A DNA stretch of 55,294 nucleotides from NCBI GenBank assembly GCA_036489315.1, contig DASXFZ010000063.1, positions 1 through 55,294 on the forward strand, read 5' to 3'. Source of the stretch: Candidatus Cybelea sp. (lineage in GTDB: Bacteria; Vulcanimicrobiota; Vulcanimicrobiia; Vulcanimicrobiales; Vulcanimicrobiaceae). The notes beneath the pieces are model-generated. The model was not told the DNA's origin and ran no database searches. It worked only from the letters and a program-made list of their open reading frames with translations. Shown in pieces: positions 16,238 through 24,113 of this stretch (position 1 is its first letter; each line of letters starts with the position of its first letter). Position numbers and translations under genes: made by a program.

Positions 16238-16450
16238 ATGGAGTCCAAACGTCATCATGAAGTCGAACCGCTGATGGACACCCAAGAAGTATGTGCCGCC
16301 CTATGCTGCAAAAAATCGAAACTGTACGAGCTGATCGGCAGGGGCCTCTTAGAATCGGTGAAGCTCGGTGGCTCGCGCCGCTTTCGGCCGGCCGCTGTCC
16401 GTGACTGCATTCAGCGTCACGTTGATATGCGTCACAGAAATCGTCGCTAG
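16238..16450 (+). CDS. Excisionase-like helix-turn-helix DNA-binding protein
   Basis: The 70-residue protein contains DTQEVCAALCCKKSKLYELI, GRGLLESVKLGGSRRF and RPAAVRDCI. This is the HTH_17 / excisionase pattern, in which a winged helix is followed by a recognition segment and a conserved Arg-Arg-Phe. It lies three bases before the tyrosine integrase gene on the same strand, the usual arrangement of directionality factor and integrase. Its likely role is to direct excision of the island or to regulate integrase expression. Confidence 0.8.
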   Translation: MESKRHHEVEPLMDTQEVCAALCCKKSKLYELIGRGLLESVKLGGSRRFRPAAVRDCIQRHVDMRHRNRR

Positions 16451-16453
16451 GTC

Positions 16454-17707
16454 ATGGCTCGTCGAGCACGTGGCGAAGGGACACTCCATAGGCGGAAGGA
16501 TGGCCGATGGGAAGGGAAGCTGCGCACCGGGGCACGTGCCGGCAAACTCGCGCGCAAGAGCTTTTACGGTGAGACGCGCCAGGACGTCGCCGAGCAGATG
16601 CGCCGCTATGCGGCTCGCCATGCACTCCCCATGGATCTCGACCTCACGCTAAAAGAATACCTCGAACAATGGCTAGCAGACGGAGAGTGGCGAGCCAACA
16701 CCTATCGCTTGCGAAGGCACGCCGTCGACCGCCACATCGTCCCGCACATCGGCGCGCGTCGCGTTGCCGACCTGGATGTCGATGATGTCAAGGTGCTGCT
16801 CCGGAAGCTGAAGGAGCTCGAGGTAGGCACCGCCACCCGCAAGCAAGTACACGCGACCCTTAATGCCGCGCTCAACGCGCTGTTCCGGGAACGCAAGATC
16901 ATCTTCAATCCTTGTTCTCTTGTGTCCGCACCACGCTACGAGCCGAAGGAGAAGCTCGTTCTCGATCGCTACGGGGCAAAGCGGCTAATGGAAATGGCCG
17001 AGGGGCAAACCCAGGTGCTCGTTATCATGGCTGCGACGCTCGGGATGCGCGAGGGCGAACTCTTTGGATTGCTTTGGGACTGCGTCGATCTCGAAAAGCG
17101 CACCATCGCCATTGTGCGACAACTAACGGAGGATGTCGCCGGTAGGCTTACGCTCGGACCGCTCAAAACTAAAGCCTCCCGGCGCACGTTGGAACTCCCC
17201 GACCTGACTCTGCGCGCGCTCAGAGCTTGGCACAGCGCCCGCCGTGCCGACGGCTACAATGGCTGGCTCGTCTTCACCGACAGCCAAGGCAACCCGCTGC
17301 GCAAGAGTAACTTCATCCGCCGTACCTTCAAGCCGTTACTGCGCCGCGCCGAATTACCTGACGTGGACTTTCACTCGCTGCGCCATTCCTCCAACTCATT
17401 CCTCATTGAGGAGGGTGCTGACCCCATTTTGGTCGCGCGACGCAACGGCCACGTCGATACACGCATGGTGCTCGACCGTTACGGTCACATGTTCGAGGGC
17501 GCACGCCGACAGGCAGCCGAAACGATGGATCGCGTTTTCGCGACCGTCGAGATTGGTCGTCAAATGGTCGTCAAAAAATCGGATGCCGTTCCGAAAAATC
17601 AAACGCCGATTCCAAAAAGCCTTATGAAATCGGCGCGTTTCTTGGTGGAGATGGGGGGACTCGAACCCCCGACCCCTTACATGCGAAGCAAGTGCTCTAC
17701 CAGCTGA
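16454..17707 (+). CDS. Tyrosine recombinase (phage-type integrase)
   Basis: A 417-residue recombinase starting at ATG 16454. Residues 1-50 form the AP2-like arm-binding region (GEGTLHRRKDGRWEGKLRTG), 62-150 the SAM-like core-binding domain, and 165-350 the catalytic domain. Catalytic residues visible are R199 (GMREGELFGL), K238 or K240, H307 and R310 (DFHSLRHS), H333 (RNGHVDTRMV) and the nucleophile Y343 (DRYGHM). The last ~22 codons run through the 3' half of a tRNA-Ala gene on the other strand, giving the odd tail MGGLEPPTPYMRSKCSTS. This is the signature of an element integrated at a tRNA 3' end. Intact by sequence. Confidence 0.92.
   Translation: MARRARGEGTLHRRKDGRWEGKLRTGARAGKLARKSFYGETRQDVAEQMRRYAARHALPMDLDLTLKEYLEQWLADGEWRANTYRLRRHAVDRHIVPHIGARRVADLDVDDVKVLLRKLKELEVGTATRKQVHATLNAALNALFRERKIIFNPCSLVSAPRYEPKEKLVLDRYGAKRLMEMAEGQTQVLVIMAATLGMREGELFGLLWDCVDLEKRTIAIVRQLTEDVAGRLTLGPLKTKASRRTLELPDLTLRALRAWHSARRADGYNGWLVFTDSQGNPLRKSNFIRRTFKPLLRRAELPDVDFHSLRHSSNSFLIEEGADPILVARRNGHVDTRMVLDRYGHMFEGARRQAAETMDRVFATVEIGRQMVVKKSDAVPKNQTPIPKSLMKSARFLVEMGGLEPPTPYMRSKCSTS
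17643..17707. mobile_element. Probable attachment site: 3' part of tRNA-Ala overlapped by the integrase gene
   Basis: The integrase coding sequence reads into the tRNA from its 3' CCA end at 17643 and stops at 17707 in the D-arm. Integration at a tRNA 3' end should leave a duplicate of this segment at the other end of the island. I looked for the T-arm and acceptor sequence in bases 1-17600 and did not see a copy, so the other end probably lies left of the window or has been lost. Confidence 0.6.
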
Positions 17708-17718
17708 GCTACATCCCC
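17643..17718 (-). tRNA. tRNA-Ala (anticodon CGC)
   Basis: On the minus strand, bases 17718 to 17643 fold as a standard cloverleaf. The acceptor GGGGATG pairs with CATCTCC (one G-T), and the D-arm is GCTCAGCTGGTAGAGC. The anticodon stem CTTGC/GTAAG encloses TTCGCAT, giving anticodon CGC. The T-arm is GGGGGTTCGAGTCCCCC, the discriminator is A, and CCA is encoded. It reads GCG alanine codons, which are frequent in this GC-rich DNA. Confidence 0.95.
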
Positions 17719-17779
17719 AAGGGTCCGCCGAAGCGACCTGGAGGATTGTACGCGCCGGGCTGGGCACCTGTCAAAACCA

Positions 17780-18421
17780 ATGAGGAAGCGCTCGCGTGCA
17801 TTCGGCCTGCTGGTCCTCCTATGCGCCACGGTTGCCCTTGGCAGCATGCAGGCTCCACTGCCCCTTCCAGCTGCGGCCGCCGGTCGCTGCAACAGTCAGA
17901 CGGTAGATGAGGGCTACGCCCGCATCCGCGACTACGATCGCCACCCGGCCGGGAACAGTCCATCGCAGTTGCTCGAACGCTACAGCGCCGTAGCCGAAGT
18001 GCTTACGACGATGCAGGAGGAGCGCGAGATCCTCGACAGCATCTGCTCCGGCGATTCAGTCCGTGCCTCGCTTTTTGCCGAGGTCGCGGCAACCGCCGCC
18101 TGGGCGCTGACGCTCCAAGCCGATGTCGCCGCGAAGCTGAACGCTTCGTGTCCGGCCGCCGCTCAGGCCCTTCCCACGATCATGCTCGCCGATGCGTGGC
18201 TCGATATGGCCAACTTCATCAACGAAGGCGGGGGTGCGGTGCCCGCCATCTTCAAAGACATCGTTCCTAAGGTGCAGACGCGGGCCGCCGCCGTCGATCT
18301 CACCTTGCCGAGCTGGGCCGACACCTCTGCCTATTGGCGGGATGGTATACGCGACAAAGCCAAAGCGCTCGCCGCCACCTGCCCGAGCCCGACACCGCTG
18401 ACCACCCCTTCACCGCATTAG
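17780..18421 (+). CDS. Exported protein of unknown function
   Basis: A 213-residue protein with a clear signal peptide (FGLLVLLCATVALGSMQAPL, then an AAAAG cleavage-like site). The mature part is Ala-rich and mostly helical, with cysteines at three or four places that could pair in the periplasm. It ends in a Pro/Thr-rich tail (PSPTPLTTPSPH). I recognise no family. It is the first gene right of the tRNA and is separated from the zur gene by a palindromic operator, so it is probably a separate unit. Confidence 0.65.
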   Translation: MRKRSRAFGLLVLLCATVALGSMQAPLPLPAAAAGRCNSQTVDEGYARIRDYDRHPAGNSPSQLLERYSAVAEVLTTMQEEREILDSICSGDSVRASLFAEVAATAAWALTLQADVAAKLNASCPAAAQALPTIMLADAWLDMANFINEGGGAVPAIFKDIVPKVQTRAAAVDLTLPSWADTSAYWRDGIRDKAKALAATCPSPTPLTTPSPH

Positions 18422-18426
18422 GGGAT

Positions 18427-18445
18427 TTTGCGAACTATTCGCAAA
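18427..18445. promoter_or_regulatory. Palindromic operator, probable Zur/Fur box
   Basis: TTTGCGAA-CTA-TTCGCAAA is a perfect 8-base inverted repeat with a 3-base spacer, 11 bases before the GTG start of the Fur-family gene. A symmetric AT-flanked site directly upstream of zur-znuABC is what autoregulation by Zur would need. The sequence differs from the enterobacterial Zur consensus, so assignment rests on position and symmetry. Confidence 0.6.
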
Positions 18446-18456
18446 TGAGATAGGCC

Positions 18457-18849
18457 GTGGCCAGCCGGGCAGAGTACGTCACGCGCCCGCGCGAGTGGAT
18501 TGCTTCCATCCTCGCGCGTGAGCCGCGCTTTCTCTCCGCAGCGCAGATTCATCAGCGCCTCAGACGCATGGGAGCACCCGTTTCGCTATCGACGGTCTAT
18601 CGAACGCTCGATCACCTGCGCACCAAGGGCGACGTAACGGAACGCGCGGAGGCCGACGGCGAGACGAGCTACATGCTTTGCGGCCCCGCGCCGCATCACC
18701 ACCACGCGATCTGCCGCTCGTGCGGCCGCGTCGAGGACGTCGACTGCGCGGCAACCGAGCAGTTTGCGGAATCACTGCGGGCGCTGCACGGCTTTCGGAT
18801 CGACGGCCACGCGATGGAGTTTTCTGGAACATGCCGAGACTGCAGTTAG
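18457..18849 (+). CDS. zur: Fur-family metalloregulator, probably Zur
   Basis: The 130-residue protein starts at GTG 18457. The winged helix is at residues 27-60 (LSAAQIHQRLRRMGAPVSLS, then TVYRTLDHLRTKGDV). Sensor residues H80-H83 (PHHHHAICRSCG), structural cysteines C86/C89 and C126/C129 (CRDCS), and H111/H118 fit a Fur-superfamily regulator with a structural zinc site. It is the first gene of an operon with a zinc-type ABC transporter and overlaps the next gene by 19 bases. That context makes Zur more likely than Fur or PerR. It probably represses the operon through the palindrome just upstream. Confidence 0.85.
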   Translation: MASRAEYVTRPREWIASILAREPRFLSAAQIHQRLRRMGAPVSLSTVYRTLDHLRTKGDVTERAEADGETSYMLCGPAPHHHHAICRSCGRVEDVDCAATEQFAESLRALHGFRIDGHAMEFSGTCRDCS

Positions 18850-19718
18850 TCCTCGTCGCGCTCGCACTGGCTCTCGCTGCCTGCGCGCACGGCGCGTCGC
18901 AGCAGAACGCCGGCGAAGCCGCCGTCGGAAAGATCAACGTCGCGACAACGATCTCAACGCTCAACTCCTTCGTGCAAGGAGTGGGAGGCGAGTACGTCAG
19001 CGTCCGTAACATCGTGCCGATCGGCGCCTCACCCGAGACGTTTGCTCCGGCGCCGCAAGACGTCGCGAGCATCGCCGACGCGCAGCTGCTCGTCGAGAAC
19101 GGAGCCGGTCTCGAAACCTGGCTCGACCGGCTCCTGCACGATGCCGGAGCCTCGAAGCTTCACATCGTGGTCTGCGCGCAAGGGCTGCCGGTGAAGAATC
19201 TCAATCCGCATCTGTGGATGGATCCGGTGCTCGCCAAAGCTTACGTCGACAAGATTCGCGACGCGCTCATCACGGTCGACCCGGCGCACGCAGACGCCTA
19301 TCGGCTCAATGCGTTTCGCTACAACCACCGGCTCGACGAGCTCATCGCGCAGATCCGGCGGCAAATCAACATGATCCCGCCCGCACAGCGCTATATGATC
19401 GTCTATCACAACGCCTGGCAATACTACAACGACCGCTTCGGGATCGTGACGCTCGGCTTTGTCGAGCGCAATCCCGGCCAGGAGCCCAATCCGCAGCAGA
19501 TTGCCGAGCTGATCGATCTCGCTAAGCGGCACCACGTGCGCGCCCTGTTCAGCGAGCCGGAGTACAGCCCGAAAATCCTCGAAACGATGGCGCAAGGCGC
19601 GAACATCAAAATCGTCGAGAACTTGTACGACGACTCCATCGGCACCGATCCGCGCGTCGCCAACTATATCGCGATGCTGACCTACGATACGAGCGTCATC
19701 GTCCAATCGCTCAGATGA
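18831..19718 (+). CDS. Zinc/manganese ABC transporter substrate-binding lipoprotein (ZnuA-like)
   Basis: The 295-residue protein starts at ATG 18831 inside zur. The lipobox LALAAC puts the lipidated Cys at residue 18. It belongs to the cluster A-I (ZnuA/PsaA/TroA) metal-binding family: NVATTISTLNSFVQGVGGEY near the start, NPHLWMDP with metal ligand H127, and YDDSIG late in the second lobe. The first ligand motif, usually G-x-x-P-H-x-[YF], reads GASPETF here, so the expected His is Glu at residue 69. The His-rich loop of ZnuA is absent. It may bind with altered affinity or prefer another metal such as manganese. The adjacent Zur-type regulator favours zinc. Confidence 0.85.
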   Translation: MPRLQLVLVALALALAACAHGASQQNAGEAAVGKINVATTISTLNSFVQGVGGEYVSVRNIVPIGASPETFAPAPQDVASIADAQLLVENGAGLETWLDRLLHDAGASKLHIVVCAQGLPVKNLNPHLWMDPVLAKAYVDKIRDALITVDPAHADAYRLNAFRYNHRLDELIAQIRRQINMIPPAQRYMIVYHNAWQYYNDRFGIVTLGFVERNPGQEPNPQQIAELIDLAKRHHVRALFSEPEYSPKILETMAQGANIKIVENLYDDSIGTDPRVANYIAMLTYDTSVIVQSLR

Positions 19719-20503
19719 AGGGTGAAGCCGTCGTAGCGCGCGATCTCGTCGTGCGCTACGAAGACTTTACCGCGCTCGTCGGCGCGACGTTTACCGCGCA
19801 TTACGGCGAAGCGCTGGGGATTATCGGCCCGAACGGTTCCGGCAAGTCGACGCTCCTCAAGACGATCGCCGGCCTGCTGACGGCTTCGAGCGGCGAACTG
19901 TGCGTGCTGGGGTCGATCCCCAAGAAGCTCGGGGCCGGTTCGATTGCCTACGTGCCGCAGGTCGAAGCGGTGGACTGGTCCTTTCCGGCGACGGTCTGGG
20001 ACGTGGTCGCCATGGGCCGCTTTGCGCGTTTGCATTTTTGGCAGCGGTTCGGCGCGCACGACCGCGAGGCAGTACATCAGGCGCTGCATGTCGTCGGCAT
20101 GGAGAACCTCGCCGGGCGGCACATCGCGAACCTTTCGGGTGGTCAGCAGCAACGCGCGTTCGTCGCCCGCGCGATTGCGCAGGAGCCCGAGCTGCTGCTG
20201 CTCGACGAACCCACGACCGGCGTCGACGCCGCGACGGAAGAAGCGCTGCGCAAGATCGTGCGCGAACTCGTCGGGGGCGGCTTGCCCGTCCTGATGTCGA
20301 CCCACGATCTCGATCGCGTCGACGACTGGTTCGACCGCCTGCTCGTGCTCGATCGCCGCGTCCTCGCGCTCGGAACGCCGCGCGAGGTCGTCGAGTCGGG
20401 TGCGTATAGCGCGATCCGCGAACACACGCATACCCACGGCCATCTGCGGCACGATCACGAGCCGCACGCGGCGCATGCCGCGCACCCCGAGATCCGCTCG
20501 TGA
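19715..20503 (+). CDS. Metal ABC transporter ATP-binding protein (ZnuC-like)
   Basis: A 262-residue ATPase with Walker A GPNGSGKST (38-46), Q-loop in YVPQVEAVDW, signature LSGGQQQR, Walker B LLLLDEPTTGVD and H-loop STHD. The C-terminus is His-rich (REHTHTHGHLRHDHEPHAAH), plausibly a metal-sensing or buffering tail. Its start overlaps the end of the binding-protein gene as ATGA, and its end overlaps the permease as GTGA, so the three are translationally coupled. Confidence 0.92.
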   Translation: MKGEAVVARDLVVRYEDFTALVGATFTAHYGEALGIIGPNGSGKSTLLKTIAGLLTASSGELCVLGSIPKKLGAGSIAYVPQVEAVDWSFPATVWDVVAMGRFARLHFWQRFGAHDREAVHQALHVVGMENLAGRHIANLSGGQQQRAFVARAIAQEPELLLLDEPTTGVDAATEEALRKIVRELVGGGLPVLMSTHDLDRVDDWFDRLLVLDRRVLALGTPREVVESGAYSAIREHTHTHGHLRHDHEPHAAHAAHPEIRS

Positions 20504-21321
20504 GCCTCGACTCGTTGACCGTTCCGTTTCACTACGCGTTCATGCAGCGGGCCTTTGTGGCGGCGCTGGCCGTCGGGCTCTTGTGTTCGACGATGGGCAC
20601 CTACGTCGTTCTCCGCAAGCTTTCGTTCATCGGCGACGGCATCGCGCACGCCTCGTTCGCCGGCATCGTGATCGCCTATCTGCGCGGCGCCAACTTCTAC
20701 ATCGGTGCCGGCATCGTCGCCGTGCTCACAGCGGTCGGCATCGGATTCGTGCATCGCCGCGGCAGAATCTCGCTCGACACGACGATCGGCGTGCTCTTCA
20801 CGGGGATGTTTGCGCTCGGCGTCTATCTGATGAGCCAGCAGCGCAGCTACGCGGTAGATCTGCAGAGCTTTCTCTTCGGCGATATTCTCGCCGTGCAGGC
20901 GCAGGATCTCTGGCTGATCGTCGCATTGAGCGCCGTCGTCGCGGTCGCGGTCGCCGTACTCTTTCGCGGTTTGCTCTACACGACGTTCGACCCGGTGGTC
21001 GCCCAGGCGAGCGGCATTGCCGCGCCCGCCTACGAGTACACGCTGCTCGTGATGCTCGCGCTGACGATCGTCGTATCGCTGCAGGCCGTGGGCATCGTGC
21101 TGGTGGCGGCGCTGCTGGTCACCCCCGCAGCCGCCGCGTATCAGCTGACGTCGCGCTTCTCGCCGATGATGGCCTTAGCCGCGCTCTTCGGCGCCGCGAG
21201 CACCGTTGGCGGGCTCTACCTCTCCTACTACGTGCGCGCTTCGAGCGGCGCCACGATCGTGCTGCTGGCGACGCTGCTCTTCTTTGCCGCCATCGGTGTC
21301 AAGCGCCTCGTGCGCATCTAA
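20500..21321 (+). CDS. Metal ABC transporter permease (ZnuB-like)
   Basis: A 273-residue ABC-3 family permease with seven or eight hydrophobic segments, starting at GTG 20500. Family features include YVVLRKLSFIGDGIAHASFA near residues 35-54, LFTGMFALGVYLMS, and the coupling-helix region AAPAYEYTLLVMLALTIVVS. The segment LLVTPAAAAYQLTSRFSPM is typical of zinc/manganese permeases. It is the last gene of the zur operon. Confidence 0.92.
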   Translation: MSLDSLTVPFHYAFMQRAFVAALAVGLLCSTMGTYVVLRKLSFIGDGIAHASFAGIVIAYLRGANFYIGAGIVAVLTAVGIGFVHRRGRISLDTTIGVLFTGMFALGVYLMSQQRSYAVDLQSFLFGDILAVQAQDLWLIVALSAVVAVAVAVLFRGLLYTTFDPVVAQASGIAAPAYEYTLLVMLALTIVVSLQAVGIVLVAALLVTPAAAAYQLTSRFSPMMALAALFGAASTVGGLYLSYYVRASSGATIVLLATLLFFAAIGVKRLVRI

Positions 21322-21365
21322 CGCCTGTCACACACGCGCCGCTTTGGGCGCCTTACGTTCGCGGC

Positions 21366-21623
21366 CTAGTCCGCGGGGCGCAACACTTTCCAGGTTTCGT
21401 CGCCGGCCGCTTCGAGGAAGCCCGCCGTTTCGAGGGCGTCGAGCGCTTCGCGCATGGCGGCGCGCTCGTTCTTGTTCGGCATCCCGGCCCAGCGCATCGC
21501 GAGATTATTGAGCGAGAGCGTTGTGCCCGGCACGAGCGCCTCGCGCAGAAACTGCATCGGGAGCTTGACGCGTTCCATCCGGCGCCCGAGCGGTTCCAGC
21601 GCGCGTTCGAATGCGTCGCTCAC
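21366..21623 (-). CDS. Small protein of unknown function coupled to an SDR gene
   Basis: The 85-residue protein begins at GTG 21623, whose bases overlap the SDR stop as GTGA, the junction type seen throughout this genome. An ATG at 21578 is an alternative. The sequence (LSLNNLAMRWAGMPNKNERA, AMREALDALETAGFLEAAGD) looks like a small winged-helix fold but matches no family I know. A frameshifted extension of the SDR is the alternative, but the SDR already has normal family length. Confidence 0.55.
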   Translation of the reverse strand: MSDAFERALEPLGRRMERVKLPMQFLREALVPGTTLSLNNLAMRWAGMPNKNERAAMREALDALETAGFLEAAGDETWKVLRPAD

Positions 21624-22402
21624 GACGTGCTCCGCCGCGCCGAAAAACGCGAAACGACGATTGGATCGGCCAGCGTGCCGAACCATTCGCCGAGCGCGGT
21701 CCCCGCGGTCTGCCACGGCACGGCGTTGACGACCGCCGCGCGGCGCGCGATGCCGCGCAAAATCCGCCGCGCGACGCGTTGCGGATCGGCGGCGCGCACC
21801 TCATCGGAACGCACGATTCCGATCGAGGTATGGAACTCGGTGTCGACGAGCCCGGGATCGACGTAGGTAACGGAGATGCCCCGCCGGCGCAGTTCGCGCC
21901 GCAGCTGAATTGCCGCGGCCCGAATCGCCGCTTTTGCCGCCGCGTACGCGCCGTACTGCGGAAGCGGAACCCGCGCGGCGCCGGAACCGAGGAAGACGAG
22001 CTGGCCGTGCACCGCCTCTAGGTGGCCGACGGCAGCCCGTGCAATTCGTAGCGGCGCCGCCGCGTTGAGCTGCCACTGCGCTTCGATCTCGGCGTCGCTT
22101 TGCTCGAGTAGCGAACCGAACGTTCCCGCACCTGCGTTGTTGACGACGACGTCGATGCGTCCGAAGGCATCGGCCGCGGTGCGTACGATTCGCTCCGGCA
22201 TCGCGGGAGCGGTTATGTCGCCGGCCACCGCGACGGCAGTCCCGCCCCGTTCGCGAATCGCTTGCACGAGCTCGTCGAGGCGGGAGGCTCGGCGCGCGAC
22301 GACGACCAGCCGGTAGCCGTTGCCGGCCGCCAGCCGCGCCAAGGCCGCGCCGATACCGGAGCTCGCGCCGGTCACGATCAGCGTGCGTTGCGCGTCAGGC
22401 AT
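21620..22402 (-). CDS. Short-chain dehydrogenase/reductase
   Basis: A 260-residue classical SDR starting at ATG 22402. The nucleotide-binding motif TGASSGIG is at residues 11-18, the NNAGAG motif is in the middle, and the catalytic region has LGSGAARVPLPQYGAYAAAK with the Tyr-x-x-x-Lys pair and an upstream Ser. R-R at the end of the second strand (VVVARRASRLDEL) suggests NADP(H) preference. The substrate is unknown. It overlaps the upstream hydrolase gene by eight bases and the downstream small gene by four, forming a three-gene minus-strand operon. Confidence 0.88.
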   Translation of the reverse strand: MPDAQRTLIVTGASSGIGAALARLAAGNGYRLVVVARRASRLDELVQAIRERGGTAVAVAGDITAPAMPERIVRTAADAFGRIDVVVNNAGAGTFGSLLEQSDAEIEAQWQLNAAAPLRIARAAVGHLEAVHGQLVFLGSGAARVPLPQYGAYAAAKAAIRAAAIQLRRELRRRGISVTYVDPGLVDTEFHTSIGIVRSDEVRAADPQRVARRILRGIARRAAVVNAVPWQTAGTALGEWFGTLADPIVVSRFSARRSTS

Positions 22403-23564
22403 GCGTCTGGCAGTAGGCCCGGTACTCACGTTCGATGCTCTGCGGCAGTCCATCGTAGTGCTCGGCCTCGTCGGCGATCGGCGCCGGCGCAGGCATCACT
22501 TCACGCTGCTCGGCGGCGAACTGCGAGAGCATCTGCGCGATCGGTTTTTCGCTGCCGTCACTTCGAACGACGCCGAAACGCAGCTCGTGCGGTGCACGAT
22601 CGAAGGGCGGTAAAGGCGCAAGCGTGAGATCGTAGTCGGCCCAGCACCACCAGAACGCCCCGAGGGCGCCGCGCGCGTGAAGCCGGTCGATCGCGCCGCG
22701 CCCGTAGAGCGCCATTTCGTTCTCGTCCAGACAGGCGAAGCCGCTGACGCGGTTGACGCCCGGCGGGCATTCGGGGTTTCCGAGCTCGCTGAAGAGCACC
22801 GCTTTGCCGCTGAACGACTGCTGCAGCTGGCAGAGAAAAGGGACGACGTTCGTATCGAGACGGTTGCGCGCACAGCTGCTGTAGACCGGGTATCCGTGCA
22901 TGGTCGGGAAGATCCACGGTTGCGCGATGCTCGACGGGCGCAGATTGCGATCGTGGTCGAGATCCTCGCCGTGCATTCCGCCGGTCGAACCGGCGCCCGA
23001 GGCTTCGAGCAGCGTCTGCGTGAGGCGAAGGCTCCACTCCGCGGCGTCCTCCGGCCCTTCCGGCTGCCGCAAGTTGGAAAACTCGTTGCCGAGATCCCAC
23101 GCCAGCATCGCCGGGTGCTCGCGTACGCGCTCGCCGACGCGCTGGGCAAAAAAGATTTGGGCGCGCAGCAGATATGGATCGGCGTAAAAATCGCCGATCG
23201 CGCGGTCGACGGGGCCGTCGCGGGTGATCGTCCGAAAGCGCCCCTTCGTCGGCTCGCGCTCGAGCGTCCACGCGGGCAGCCAGTTCACCCCGCTCATGTG
23301 TCCGCAAAACAGCGTGGGCATCGCGCGCAGACCGGCAGCCGCAATCGCGTCCATGACGGAGTCGAACTTCCGCAGCGCCTCGGAGTCCATCGAACCGGGC
23401 TCGGGCTGGAAGGCCTCCCACATCAAGAAAAAGCGAACGACGTCGAGGCCCAAGGCTTTGATTCGCGTCATGTCTTCGACGATCTCACTTCGATCGAAGC
23501 GCTGCCACATATACATCGCACTGTGGCGCGGCCAATAGTTGACGCCGAGGAGAAATCGCGACAT
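22395..23564 (-). CDS. Glycoside hydrolase of the GH5-like (clan A) type
   Basis: A 389-residue TIM-barrel enzyme from ATG 23564. Clan GH-A features are [18 protein letters not shown] at the N-terminus, a W-D-L-G-N-E motif with acid/base E161 ([11 protein letters not shown]), and a probable nucleophile E260 in [20 protein letters not shown] segment late in the barrel would form an aromatic sugar site. No signal peptide is visible, so it is probably cytoplasmic or released by other means. The best guess is a beta-mannosidase or glucanase-like retaining enzyme; the substrate cannot be set from sequence. It is the first gene of the operon with the SDR and lies divergent from purE. Confidence 0.8.
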   Translation of the reverse strand: MSRFLLGVNYWPRHSAMYMWQRFDRSEIVEDMTRIKALGLDVVRFFLMWEAFQPEPGSMDSEALRKFDSVMDAIAAAGLRAMPTLFCGHMSGVNWLPAWTLEREPTKGRFRTITRDGPVDRAIGDFYADPYLLRAQIFFAQRVGERVREHPAMLAWDLGNEFSNLRQPEGPEDAAEWSLRLTQTLLEASGAGSTGGMHGEDLDHDRNLRPSSIAQPWIFPTMHGYPVYSSCARNRLDTNVVPFLCQLQQSFSGKAVLFSELGNPECPPGVNRVSGFACLDENEMALYGRGAIDRLHARGALGAFWWCWADYDLTLAPLPPFDRAPHELRFGVVRSDGSEKPIAQMLSQFAAEQREVMPAPAPIADEAEHYDGLPQSIEREYRAYCQTHA

Positions 23565-23624
23565 GACACGCCCTTCGACTCGGCGCAGGATGACAACCTG
23601 GTAGAAGCCGCGAAGCGCGCAGCG

Positions 23625-24113
23625 ATGGCCCAAGCAGGAAGAGCACCCATCGTTGGCATTATCATGGGCAGCCGCTCGGATTGGGAAACGATGTCGCCGG
23701 CACGCGACACGCTCGATGAGCTCGAGATTCCCTGCGAGGTGCGCGTCGTCTCGGCCCACCGCATGCCCGACGAGATGTTCGAGTACGCCGAGACGGCCGC
23801 GCAACGAGGTCTCCTAGCAATCATCGCCGGCGCCGGCGGTGCGGCGCACCTGCCGGGGATGACGGCCGCAAAGACGCTCGTTCCGGTGATCGGCGTACCG
23901 GTAACCTCGCGCGCCGGTGGTCTGGACTCGCTGCTCTCGATCGTTCAAATGCCTCCGGGCGTGCCGGTGGCCGCGATGGCGATCGGCGGTGCGATCAATG
24001 CGGCGCTTTTTGCCGCGAGGATCGTCGCGCTGCACGATCCCGCCGTCGCCGAGCGCCTCGTCGCGTACGTTACGCGAATGCACGCCGTCGCCGCTGCAAG
24101 CACTCTCGATTGA
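23625..24113 (+). CDS. purE: N5-carboxyaminoimidazole ribonucleotide mutase (PurE)
   Basis: A 162-residue class I PurE that converts N5-CAIR to CAIR in purine synthesis. Diagnostic motifs are [13 protein letters not shown] (phosphate/substrate loop), [15 protein letters not shown] with the catalytic His, and [13 protein letters not shown]. It starts at ATG 23625 and its stop overlaps the TTG start of purK. Presence of purK right downstream agrees with the two-step ATP-dependent CAIR route. Confidence 0.95.
   Translation: MAQAGRAPIVGIIMGSRSDWETMSPARDTLDELEIPCEVRVVSAHRMPDEMFEYAETAAQRGLLAIIAGAGGAAHLPGMTAAKTLVPVIGVPVTSRAGGLDSLLSIVQMPPGVPVAAMAIGGAINAALFAARIVALHDPAVAERLVAYVTRMHAVAAASTLD

Noticed and set aside
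21624-21716. Frameshift joining the SDR to the downstream small ORF
   Set aside because: The SDR reaches normal family length, and the small ORF has a GTGA-coupled start like other junctions here; I kept them separate.
22677-23620. Long plus-strand open frame upstream of purE in the same frame
   Set aside because: The sequence before ATG 23625 is antisense to the glycoside hydrolase, and PurE homology begins only after it.
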